64,000 bases of DNA. It comes from Roseibacillus sp. GTDB taxonomy: Bacteria; Verrucomicrobiota; Verrucomicrobiia; Verrucomicrobiales; Akkermansiaceae. Shown in pieces: positions 27,133 through 35,188 of the stretch. Location: positions 1 through 64,000 of the forward strand of contig JAPKFB010000001.1 of NCBI GenBank assembly GCA_028821775.1, in the 5' to 3' direction. A program made the translations under genes and the position numbers. The notes beneath the pieces were generated by a model, which saw only the letters and a list, made by a program, of their open reading frames with translations, was not told the DNA's origin and ran no database searches. Within the stretch, counting starts at the first letter, position 1, and each line of letters begins with the position of its first letter.

Positions 27133-28326
27133 ATGCCGGACCGGATCCACGTTCCCGAAGACGCACCCTTTACGCCTCCCGCTGGGGAAGCCGAGGAAGT
27201 CCTTCCCTATGGAAAGAAGAATCCTTTTCCCTCCCCCATCCTGAAGAACGTCGACCTGATGAAGGCAGGCTCGGAGAAGGAGACCATTCATGTGGAACTT
27301 TCCCTCGAGGGTTCGGGGCTGGAATATATCGCGGGAGATGCGCTGGGCGTCTTTGCCCGCAACCCGGAAGAGCATGTTGACGAACTGCTGAAGAGTCTTC
27401 CTTTCGAGGGAACGGAAGAAGTGCCCCTGCCGGACGGGGGGGAGGCTCCATTGCGGGAGGCCTTGATTGCTTCCTACGACCTCCGAGCGCTCACTCCCAA
27501 GTTCCTGAAGAACTGGCAGGAGCGCAGTGATTCCCCCACCCTCCACTCGGTGGTGGAGAGCGACGACCGAAAGGTCATGAACGATTTTTGCTGGGGACGG
27601 GAAGTGATCGATCTCGTGATTGATCACCCGGCCACCTTTGCCGACGCGAAGGAATTCGTTTCCGTTCTCAAGAAACTGCAACCGCGCCTCTACTCGATTG
27701 CCTCCAGTCCGAACGCGCATCCGGGCGAAGTGCATCTCACGATCGCGATTGTGCGTTACGAATCTCACCGTCGCGAACGTGGAGGGGTGTGTTCGACCTA
27801 CTTCTCGGATCGCAGCGATGGGCTCAAGCCGGGAGTGTTCGTCCACAACAACAAGGCGTTCAAACTGCCGGAGGATGGCACTACGCCGATCATCATGGTG
27901 GGTCCGGGAACCGGTATCGCTCCCTTCCGAGCCTTCCTCGAGGAACGCAGGGTGATCGGAGCCAAGGGCAAGAACTGGCTCATCTTTGGCAATCCCCATC
28001 GGAAGACGGACTACCTCTATGAAGAGGAGTTCAGCGCCATGCAAAAGGAGGGCCTCCTGAACCGCCTCGACCTCGCCTTTTCCCGGGACCAGGCCGAGAA
28101 GCGTTATGTGCAGCATCTCATGGAGGAGAGCGGCAAGGAACTTTGGAGCTGGCTTCAGGAGGGGGCCACCTTTTACGTCTGCGGTGATGCCGCCCACATG
28201 GCGAAGGATGTCGATGCCGCCCTGCACAGGATTGCCGAGACCCACGGGGGATTGAGCGAAGAGGAGGCCGTGGCCTACTTCAAGGGCTTGAAGAAAGAGA
28301 AGCGCTACGCGCGGGACGTTTACTGA
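27133..28326 (+). CDS. CysJ-type NADPH flavoprotein reductase lacking the flavodoxin domain
   Basis: 397 residues from the ATG at 27133 (MPDRIHVPEDAPFTPP). It corresponds to the FAD/NADPH half of sulfite reductase alpha subunits: connecting domain LEYIAGDALGVFARNPEEHV, FAD motif KLQPRLYSIASSPN, isoalloxazine loop ERGGVCSTYFSDR, NADPH motif VGPGTGIAPFRAFLEERR, and the end KRYARDVY typical of CysJ. The about 200-residue FMN-flavodoxin domain is absent and no flavodoxin gene lies beside it. It would pass electrons from NADPH to FAD and then to a separate carrier or a hemoprotein such as CysI. Substrate unknown. Confidence 0.85.
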   Translation: MPDRIHVPEDAPFTPPAGEAEEVLPYGKKNPFPSPILKNVDLMKAGSEKETIHVELSLEGSGLEYIAGDALGVFARNPEEHVDELLKSLPFEGTEEVPLPDGGEAPLREALIASYDLRALTPKFLKNWQERSDSPTLHSVVESDDRKVMNDFCWGREVIDLVIDHPATFADAKEFVSVLKKLQPRLYSIASSPNAHPGEVHLTIAIVRYESHRRERGGVCSTYFSDRSDGLKPGVFVHNNKAFKLPEDGTTPIIMVGPGTGIAPFRAFLEERRVIGAKGKNWLIFGNPHRKTDYLYEEEFSAMQKEGLLNRLDLAFSRDQAEKRYVQHLMEESGKELWSWLQEGATFYVCGDAAHMAKDVDAALHRIAETHGGLSEEEAVAYFKGLKKEKRYARDVY

Positions 28327-28743
28327 GAGTCGTGGTGGCTCCGTGCTGGCTGATCGAGGGAATGAACAAGTTTTGTCGCTTGATTCCGGCCCGGCGAGAG
28401 TTTGCGGAGCGGATGGAGATTTTGCGATAGCAACTGGAACCGACCCGACGATGGAAACTACTGGGGGAGTATGCGGATGTGATCGAAGAGCTGCATTAAC
28501 TCCACTGGACGAAGGTGGCCGCGATCTGCCTTCGTGACAAAGTTCTAGTCTGTGCGGATCACTCTCGAGGCGCAGACCCTCCGTGATGAGGCCGGGAGCT
28601 GAGAAATCGGGAATTCTCTTGAAAATCATCGCGTATTCCGGCGCCCCAGAGGACTGGGTGAGGGGGGGATTCCTTGGCCCGGCGGGGCTCCCGGCTTGCT
28701 CAAACGACTGTTTAAGTCCAAATTTTCCCTTCCCCCGGTCTGC
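28327..28743. other. intergenic region with a possible broken short gene
   Basis: No intact gene. On the plus strand 28362-28499 reads MNKFCRLIPARREFAERMEI, then LR, TAG at 28428, then QLEPTRRWKLLGEYADVIEE in the same frame to TAA, which looks like one short helical protein interrupted by a stop. The sigma factor promoter should lie near the right end. Confidence 0.35.
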
Positions 28744-29409
28744 ATGAATTTATTTCGCCAAATTGCGTCGAACCTAGTGAAGGGGCCAGTTTCTGACGAC
28801 GCCGCGGGTGGCGGAGCGGGAGATGGCTCAGACACAGTATCCGACGCCACGTTGGTGAGTCGATGCCAAGAGGGCGACTACGCCGCCTTTGACGCTTTGG
28901 TCACCAAGCACCGCGGACGGGTTTATGCGATGATTCAGAACATGGTCAGAAACGAGGCCGACTCGTGGGACCTCGCCCAAGAGGTCTTCGTGAAGGTCTG
29001 GAAGGCGCTCCCGAGATTTGAAGCCCGGGCGCGCTTCTCGACCTGGATGTATCGCATCACTCACAATGTGGTCTACGACTGGATGCGGAAGCGCAAGATG
29101 GAGACCGTAGGAGAGCTCGATGACAACCTGCTGGACCAGGAATCGATTGCCGCCGGGGCACTGGCCACGCCCTCCCGGATGGCCCGCCCGGACGAAGCCC
29201 TTTCCCAAGGCGAATTGCGCACAAAGATTGAAGCGGCGTTGGAAAAGCTCTCTCCCGAGCATCGCGAGGCGATCCTGCTTCGCGAAGTGCAGGGATTCGA
29301 GTATAAGGAGATTGCCGACGTAATGGATTGTTCCATCGGAACGGTAATGAGCCGCTTGTTTTATGCCCGTAAGAAATTGCAATCACTGCTGACCAAGACT
29401 CATGAATGA
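28744..29409 (+). CDS. ECF-type RNA polymerase sigma factor
   Basis: 221 residues from the ATG at 28744; a TTG at 28696 is an alternative. Region 2: SRCQEGDYAAFDALVTKHRG, WDLAQEVFVKVWKALPRF and FSTWMYRITHNVVYDWMRKR, the last being the -10 recognition helix. Region 4: LSPEHREAILLREVQGFEYK followed by MDCSIGTVMSRLFYARKKL, the -35 helix-turn-helix. It overlaps the next gene by 8 nt, a putative anti-sigma factor, so the sigma is probably held inactive at the membrane until an envelope signal arrives. Confidence 0.92.
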   Translation: MNLFRQIASNLVKGPVSDDAAGGGAGDGSDTVSDATLVSRCQEGDYAAFDALVTKHRGRVYAMIQNMVRNEADSWDLAQEVFVKVWKALPRFEARARFSTWMYRITHNVVYDWMRKRKMETVGELDDNLLDQESIAAGALATPSRMARPDEALSQGELRTKIEAALEKLSPEHREAILLREVQGFEYKEIADVMDCSIGTVMSRLFYARKKLQSLLTKTHE

Positions 29410-29974
29410 CGATCGTAAAGAAGAACTCCTCACCCGTTGGATGGATGATGCGCTGAGCGCTGAGGAACTCCGTGAGCTCGAACCGGTGTTGGCGGAGAAC
29501 CCCGATCTCAACGAGGAGCGGGTTGATTACAGGAAGCTCCGTGATGAGCTCAAGGCTGCCATTCCCGCGGAAGTAGAACCGCCCTACCCGGATTTTTTCA
29601 ACGCGCACTTGGAGCGTCTTGTCAGGGAGGCAAGTGGGGATGAACAGGTGAGGGAAGGGGCCATCCGCGGCTTCAGTCGGATCTGGCTCTGGTGGATGGC
29701 TCCCGCTGCCACCGCAGTGGTGGTCGGGGCCTTTCTTCTGGGAATGCAAAGCGCGCAACCGCCCGATTCACCCGGCTTGGCAGACGCCTCCAGTTCCGAA
29801 ATCTACTCTCCGTTTGCAACAGTGGAGACCAAGATCATTCGCGACGCGGAACTTGATGCGACCTTAATCGTGGTGGAAGGACTCGATGACCTCGACGATC
29901 AGGATCTCGTGATCGGGGGCGGATCGATCGAGGGTGAGCACGGCTTCTTCGTGAATACCGGTGAGATTTACTAG
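29402..29974 (+). CDS. putative anti-sigma factor with one membrane helix
   Basis: 190 residues. The start overlaps the sigma gene stop (ATGAATGA). The N-terminal about 60 residues are acidic and helical (LTRWMDDALSAEELRELEPV), resembling the sigma-binding part of anti-sigma proteins but without the HxxxCxxC zinc motif. One membrane helix follows near residue 100 (IWLWWMAPAATAVVVGAFLL). The outer C-terminal part (about 75 residues) is acidic with VVEGLDDLDDQD. Function assigned from position and architecture, not from a close family match. Confidence 0.75.
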   Translation: MNDDRKEELLTRWMDDALSAEELRELEPVLAENPDLNEERVDYRKLRDELKAAIPAEVEPPYPDFFNAHLERLVREASGDEQVREGAIRGFSRIWLWWMAPAATAVVVGAFLLGMQSAQPPDSPGLADASSSEIYSPFATVETKIIRDAELDATLIVVEGLDDLDDQDLVIGGGSIEGEHGFFVNTGEIY

Positions 29975-30476
29975 TGTGAAAACGCTCGCGGCAGCGCTTC
30001 TCCTGACCCTGTCCTTCCTGGCAACGGGGCGGGCGGACGATCCAGGCAAGAAGATCATCGGAACGGTGCGCACCGAGCTCATCTTCGGCACCAAGGGCGC
30101 GGTCGAAGCGCTGGGAAATGGCTCCGTGAAGTTGCCAGCAGAGGAGCAGGAGCGCCTCCGCAAGATCGAAAAGCTGGAGAACTTCACCAAGTTCGTGAAA
30201 TTGGGCTCCGTCGAGCAACCGGTCTTGGCGGGCTACAAGATTTGGGCGACCCCGATCAAGAATTCGGAAGCGATCATGGTGACCTTCCAACCCCAGGCGC
30301 GGATTGTGGAAGAGAACAAATTGCGCTTGGACATCGAGTATTGGCAGAAAAAGAAGATGGCGCTCCGCTGGGACCGGGTCTTCGAGGTCGGGAAGAGAGT
30401 TTACTTGATTGGGCCGAAATGGAGAGAGGGGAACTTGATCATCACGGTGGAGCTGGTAAATCTTCGGCACAAGTGA
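29961..30476 (+). CDS. secreted protein of the sigma-factor operon, unknown function
   Basis: 171 residues with a signal peptide (VKTLAAALLLTLSFLATGRA). The start may be GTG at 29961 or GTG at 29976; the latter has a GGTGAG sequence upstream. The mature part has KIIGTVRTELIFGTKGAVEA, a Lys/Glu-rich helix (EEQERLRKIEKLENFTKF) and beta-strands including IWATPIKNSEAIMVTFQP. Not recognised. It overlaps the anti-sigma gene and its TGA overlaps the next ATG, so it is cotranscribed with the whole operon and may sense or respond to the same envelope cue. Confidence 0.8.
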   Translation: MRFTSVKTLAAALLLTLSFLATGRADDPGKKIIGTVRTELIFGTKGAVEALGNGSVKLPAEEQERLRKIEKLENFTKFVKLGSVEQPVLAGYKIWATPIKNSEAIMVTFQPQARIVEENKLRLDIEYWQKKKMALRWDRVFEVGKRVYLIGPKWREGNLIITVELVNLRHK

Positions 30477-31168
30477 TGAGAACCACTCGCCTGATTGCCG
30501 CCTTCGTCCTCCTTTGGGCCCCCGTCCTCTATGGGCAGTTTTCCTTCGAAAAGAAGTTGATCGAACTTGATGTGCCGCCTGAGACAGACCGGCTGAGCGT
30601 GGAATTTTCGTTCACGATCAAGGGAGAAGGGGCGGTCACGATCAAGGAATATGAATCTGGCTGCAGTTGTCTCTCCGCGGAAATCAGCGAGGGAGGAAAG
30701 TTGACCTGGAAGCCGGGCGAGAAAGGGGTGGTGAAGGGAAACTTCAAGTTGGGCACCATCAAGGGCACAATCGAGAAGGAGATCGTGCTGCGCATTTCTG
30801 GTGAGCTGAGCCCGATTCGCCTGAAGGTGCGCCTGCACATTCCCGAGCTCTTCAAGATCGAGCCGCCGACCCTCTTCTGGGATCTCAATGGTCCCGGGAA
30901 AGCTCAAACCTTCAAGGTGATGGTCAAGCACAGCAAGCCCATCAAGATCACGAACATTGCGTGCACCAACGAGCAGTTTGCGTATGAGGTCAAAACCCTT
31001 GTGGAGGGACAGTCCTACGAAGTCAAAGTGACTCCCAAGACGGTGGCCCAGCGCGCATTTGGATTGTTGCGAATTCGCAACGATTGCGAGTTCAAGAAAC
31101 ACCAGAGTGCCCAGGCCTTCATGGTGGTGCGGACTCCCAAGGTGCAGCCGATTCCCAAGAAGCCCTGA
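30476..31168 (+). CDS. secreted DUF1573-like protein
   Basis: 230 residues with a signal peptide (LIAAFVLLWAPVLYG). The mature part is an Ig-like fold protein of the DUF1573 type: strands SVEFSFTIKGEGAVTIKEYE, then the Cys pair in SGCSCLSAEIS (DUF1573 proteins have Gly-Cys-x-Cys near a Pro/Gly loop), and a second beta domain ending LRIRNDCEFKKHQSAQAF. Such proteins are envelope-associated in Bacteroidota and Verrucomicrobiota, mostly of unknown function. Its ATG overlaps the previous stop (TGATG). Last gene of the sigma operon. Confidence 0.85.
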   Translation: MRTTRLIAAFVLLWAPVLYGQFSFEKKLIELDVPPETDRLSVEFSFTIKGEGAVTIKEYESGCSCLSAEISEGGKLTWKPGEKGVVKGNFKLGTIKGTIEKEIVLRISGELSPIRLKVRLHIPELFKIEPPTLFWDLNGPGKAQTFKVMVKHSKPIKITNIACTNEQFAYEVKTLVEGQSYEVKVTPKTVAQRAFGLLRIRNDCEFKKHQSAQAFMVVRTPKVQPIPKKP

Positions 31169-31767
31169 CCAGAGGGCTGTTGGTTGAGGGGGATTCGCCT
31201 GCGCCTTCGTTCCCATTCGCGTTCCCTTCCTCCGCGGAGTGCTGAGCTTGGGGAGAGCCTTGGCTCCATGTCGACGCAGGTGAGGAGGGGAAATGGGATG
31301 GGGGCGATCGATTAGAGGGTGAGTGTGCCGATGTTGTGACGGTCCCAGGCAGGCCTTCACAATCGTGTTGACGGGAGCGGTCAGAAGATCGTGGTTCTGG
31401 GAAGCAGGAACAGCCGGGCTCATTCAACAGATCCCTTCTGAGTTCTTCTTCGAATGGTAACTCTGGTCTCCCAACCATGAACTCCCATGCCCCATGATTG
31501 CAGTGCCAGAGATAGGGGACTTTTCTCAGCGCACATTCACCAGAATTGCACAGGACCCTACCGGTAGATACATACTTGGAGCCCAACGATTGTGGGTGTT
31601 CAAATGACGAACCTGTCCAAGGTCTTCCCCAAGGTGGCGGCTTGCTTCCACTCGGAGCCCAGGGCGTAGTCGAGTCGGGAAAGATCAGGCTGAAGGGATC
31701 CGGTGGGTGCCGGGGTAGCGAAGTCAGACGCGGGCCACCGAGATTGGATTCCCGGAGGGAGAGAGCC
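31169..31767. other. intergenic region with a possible broken minus-strand gene
   Basis: No intact gene. On the minus strand the frame ending at the TGA at 31604-31606 reads DPFSLIFPDYALGSEWKQAA, then TLGKTLDRFVI, which looks like a real C-terminal segment, but it has no start in frame. Just beyond, in another frame (TTG at 31586), is VSTGRVLCNSGECALRKVPY then LWHCNHGAWEFMVG, also protein-like, losing that character after about 60 residues. Together they look like a frameshifted or rearranged gene. I cannot name the family. Confidence 0.35.
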
Positions 31768-33861
31768 CTATGGGTTCCAGGTGAACCCGTTGATGCGGAC
31801 CAACTCCACGTAGGGCTTATTTGGGGTGTCGGTGTTCCACTTTACCGTCACGGTGCACACTCCGGAACGTCCCCAGGGGAGAGCGTTCGGTTGGGAGATT
31901 TGATCTGCGAGGGGGGACTTGCTGGCAAAGTAGGCTTTCAGGCGCGGGGTGATGTTTTGATGCTGGCGAAGCTTGAGGAAGGACTTATTGTCAGGTTCCG
32001 GAATACCATCATCGTAGGAGCGTTTGTAGGCATCGGCGATGACATGGAAGGTGCGCTCGCCGGGGACGGGCTTGAGTCCAAAGATGGCCATTTCGTCGTT
32101 GTAGAGATCAAGGAAGGCATCGGTGTGAATCTTGATCTTTCCGTCGCCCCACTCGTTGAGCTGCACCATGATGGGAACGGGAGTTTCATCGGGAGTGTGG
32201 TTGAAGGAGACCTCGAAGAAATATTCGGTGTGCTTTCCGGAGGAATGCTTCATGTAATGGTTGCTGTACTGCCGGACGACTTCAGGGAGGGCCTTGCTGA
32301 GTGGCCCGGTGGCCAGTTCAGTCTCTGAGCGGCGGGAGGGAGTCATGTATGCTCTGCGCTCTGCCAAGGATGTCGCGGCCAGAAATTTCCTGAGCACTCC
32401 GTCGGGTTTACTGGGAGAGGATGACTTGGGCTGGATGAGGCCACCCGACTTATTGAGATCGATCAGGGGCGGGAGGCTCACTTCACCTTTCACGCTGCGA
32501 TCCCGATCCTCGATGAGTGGTTTTTTGGAATCCTCCAGGGTGGGAGGGAGAACGGGAAGGGGAACGAGCTTGGGGGGCGAAGGCTGGAGATTGAGATTCG
32601 CATGGGCGATCTCGAAATTGGCAGGGTTGGAGTCAGCCACCTTCAGAGCGGGAGGCTGATGCTGCCCCTCCGGAACAGTGGGAAGCTGACGGTAGGTTTG
32701 GCTGTGCGGAAGGAGCTCGCTGAGATCGAGCACGAGGTAGACCATGATCGCTGCCAGAACGAGAAAGAGGAGGGGGAAGACGATCCCTGGCCAGCGAAGA
32801 CGCCGACGCGTTGGGGCTAGATGGACGTTCTTGGAGATCGGCTCGCGGAGGGGAGAGATCGACGAGGGGATGGGGTCGCTGTGGGAGAGCGGGAGGGTGT
32901 TTTGGGGGTTGAGCTCACCACTGGGGTTCGGAGGGGAGGCAAATCCTGGCGGAAGATTCGTCGCTTCCGGAGTGGGAGCAGGGCTGGCGAAGGGCACGGA
33001 AGAATCTCCGCCTCCAAAAGCGGGGCGGGATTGCCCAGTCGAGGAAGGCGCGGTGAGGTCCGGGAGGGAAGGGCTGCCGAGATCGGGAAAGGGTGCCATG
33101 CCGGGATTCGGTCCGGGCGCTGGTGGGGTGAATGGTTCAGGCGCGGTGGGAAAGTCACCGAGGGAGAGCAGAGAATCGGCCAGCGGATCGGTGGGGATTT
33201 CGGCGGGAGGAAGGCCTCCGGGGGTGAGGGGCGGAGGGGGGCTCAGAGGATCCGCCGCAGGAGCGGGCTCGGCGGCATCAGGTGCCAGATCCAACTCCAG
33301 GGAACCAAGCGCAGAACTGCCGAGGGGAGCGGGATCAGGGCCGGGCTGAGTTGGCGCAGGTCCGGAAAAAGGATCGGGGACGACCTGACGACGGGGAAGG
33401 GGATCTGACTCTGGAGTTGGGAGAGAGTTTCCGGGTTGCTCTTGGAGCGCAGCCGAGACCTGGAGGTCGGACTGGGCCGGAGGCGGAAAGGGCTCCTGCG
33501 CGCTGGGTGAGGCAGGAAGCGGAGTGGCTTCTTGAAGATCCGGAATGGGATTATTGGTGGGGAAAGGTGCCGGGCTGGGAGTCGGAGCCGGGAATTGATC
33601 GGGGAGCGGGCTGCTCGGATCGGGGAGGGGGGCGTGGAATTCGTTGGCGCGAGGGGCTGGAGCGCTGATCTCCGGCTGACGGGTTTGAGTGGGCGCAGCT
33701 TCCGGGGTGGCCTGGGGCGCGGGTGGGCCGGGGTCCGGGTGAGGAGCGACAATGGGATTGCTGCACGAAGGACACGGCCCTTGGATGCCGGCCATCGATG
33801 CCGGAACGCGGAGTTGTACGCCACAACTTGAACAGCCGAACGAAATCATGTCTTGGCTCAT
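31768..33861 (-). CDS. zinc-ribbon, proline-rich, membrane-anchored protein
   Basis: 697 residues. The N-terminus is a zinc ribbon with two Cys pairs (ISFGCSSCGVQLRV and GPCPSCSNPIVAP). Residues about 45-320 are extremely Pro/Ala/Ser-rich and disordered. A basic patch and one membrane helix follow (WPGIVFPLLFLVLAAIMVYL, about residue 350). The last about 250 residues are a folded domain with LRKFLAATSLAERRAYMTPS and VSFNHTPDETPVPIMVQLNE, seen in other verrucomicrobial membrane proteins. With no signal peptide, the ribbon should face the cytosol and the C-terminal domain the periplasm. Function unknown. Confidence 0.85.
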   Translation of the reverse strand: MSQDMISFGCSSCGVQLRVPASMAGIQGPCPSCSNPIVAPHPDPGPPAPQATPEAAPTQTRQPEISAPAPRANEFHAPLPDPSSPLPDQFPAPTPSPAPFPTNNPIPDLQEATPLPASPSAQEPFPPPAQSDLQVSAALQEQPGNSLPTPESDPLPRRQVVPDPFSGPAPTQPGPDPAPLGSSALGSLELDLAPDAAEPAPAADPLSPPPPLTPGGLPPAEIPTDPLADSLLSLGDFPTAPEPFTPPAPGPNPGMAPFPDLGSPSLPDLTAPSSTGQSRPAFGGGDSSVPFASPAPTPEATNLPPGFASPPNPSGELNPQNTLPLSHSDPIPSSISPLREPISKNVHLAPTRRRLRWPGIVFPLLFLVLAAIMVYLVLDLSELLPHSQTYRQLPTVPEGQHQPPALKVADSNPANFEIAHANLNLQPSPPKLVPLPVLPPTLEDSKKPLIEDRDRSVKGEVSLPPLIDLNKSGGLIQPKSSSPSKPDGVLRKFLAATSLAERRAYMTPSRRSETELATGPLSKALPEVVRQYSNHYMKHSSGKHTEYFFEVSFNHTPDETPVPIMVQLNEWGDGKIKIHTDAFLDLYNDEMAIFGLKPVPGERTFHVIADAYKRSYDDGIPEPDNKSFLKLRQHQNITPRLKAYFASKSPLADQISQPNALPWGRSGVCTVTVKWNTDTPNKPYVELVRINGFTWNP

Positions 33862-34065
33862 GAGCGTTTCACGGAGAGGCCAACGACAAAGCTAGGGAGT
33901 CCACACGCGGTCGTCAATTCCGCAGTCCAAATAGTAAGGACGCGCAGAGCAAGATCATAATTCGGCCTGCAGCCACGATCGCCACAATTGTGAATCGATG
34001 TGAAAAACTTTTGGCGAAATTGCGAAGCACGGTGGGCTGCGAGGCGGGGCGAAGGTTTCGGAAAT

Positions 34066-35175
34066 CTAGTGTTCCATCGGGTTTTCGCCGGAGGCTTCTC
34101 CGAGGGCGGAGTGTTCTTCGGAAAGGAACTTTTTAAATCGAGTTTTATCGATGGCCTTCATGTAGGCCTCCTCTGGGGTTGCCATGCCCGCCCGAAGTTT
34201 TTCCCAGATGGATTCGTCCATGAACTGCATGCCTTCGGCCTTACCCCCGATGATGACGTCGTAGAGTTTCTGGGTCTGGCCCTCCCGGATGATGGCGGAG
34301 ACCGCCGGAGTGGCGAACATGATCTCGTTCACGGCGCAACGCCCGGGTTTGTCGCAGCGTTTCATGAGGAGCTGGGCGACCACACCGCGCAGCGAAGCCG
34401 CGAGCATGGTCCGCACCTGCGACTGCTGATCGGCAGGAAAGACGTCCACGAGACGGTCGACGGTCTTGCGGGCATTGTTGGTGTGCAGGGTGCCGAAGAC
34501 GAGGAGGCCGGTCTCAGCCGCGGTCAAGGCGAGGGAGATCGTTTCCAAGTCGCGCATCTCGCCCACGAGGACGATGTCGGCATCCTCTCGCAGGGCGGCG
34601 CGCAGGCCGTCCGCAAAGGTCGGGGTCTGAATGGGAACTTCGCGCTGCGTGATGATGGAGCGCTTGTTGTTGTGAACAAATTCAATGGGCTCCTCGACCG
34701 TGATGATGTGGCGGGCGAAGTTGGTATTGATGTAATCGAGGAGGGCCGCCAAGGTGGTGGATTTGCCGGATCCGGTGGGTCCGGTGACGAGGACGAGCCC
34801 GGAACGCATGTGCCCGAACTCCTTCACCACGGTGGGAATATTGAGCTCTTCGAGCGAGGCGATCTCGGTGGGAATCAGGCGAAAGACGGACGCGAGGCCG
34901 TTTTTTTGCTGCAGGTAGTTGCACCGGAAGCGGGAGGTTTCATCCATTTCATAGGCGAAGTCGAGGTCGCCGCATTCGAGGTAGTCTTTGAAGGCGGTGG
35001 GCTCGCAAATTTCGGAGAGCATGGCCTTGAAGTCTTCGCCATCCAAGATGCCTTGCCCCGGGATGGCCTCGACCGATCCGTGAATGCGGACCTTGGGAGG
35101 TGATCCTTCCGAAAGGTGAAGATCGGATCCGCCTTGTTCGATGAGGTACTGAAAGTATTGATCAATTCTTGCCAT
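34066..35175 (-). CDS. PilT-type twitching motility ATPase
   Basis: 369 residues, a hexameric retraction ATPase of type IV pili. PAS-like N-domain (SDLHLSEGSPPKVRIHG), Walker A LVTGPTGSGKSTTLAALL (near residue 130), Asp box HIITVEEPIEFVHNNK, Walker B region ADIVLVGEMRDLETISLALT, and the His box FGTLHTNNARKTVDRLVDVF. The family C-terminal AIRE motif appears as ISAIIREGQTQKLYDVI. It lies 13 nt after a second PilT-like gene on the same strand, so the two form an operon, probably as PilT and PilU. Confidence 0.9.
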   Translation of the reverse strand: MARIDQYFQYLIEQGGSDLHLSEGSPPKVRIHGSVEAIPGQGILDGEDFKAMLSEICEPTAFKDYLECGDLDFAYEMDETSRFRCNYLQQKNGLASVFRLIPTEIASLEELNIPTVVKEFGHMRSGLVLVTGPTGSGKSTTLAALLDYINTNFARHIITVEEPIEFVHNNKRSIITQREVPIQTPTFADGLRAALREDADIVLVGEMRDLETISLALTAAETGLLVFGTLHTNNARKTVDRLVDVFPADQQSQVRTMLAASLRGVVAQLLMKRCDKPGRCAVNEIMFATPAVSAIIREGQTQKLYDVIIGGKAEGMQFMDESIWEKLRAGMATPEEAYMKAIDKTRFKKFLSEEHSALGEASGENPMEH

Positions 35176-35188
35176 GGTGGTCGGCAGG

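Noticed and set aside
27127..28629. 500-residue minus-strand frame opposite the CysJ-like gene
   Set aside because: Antisense shadow with no motif, extending into non-coding sequence.
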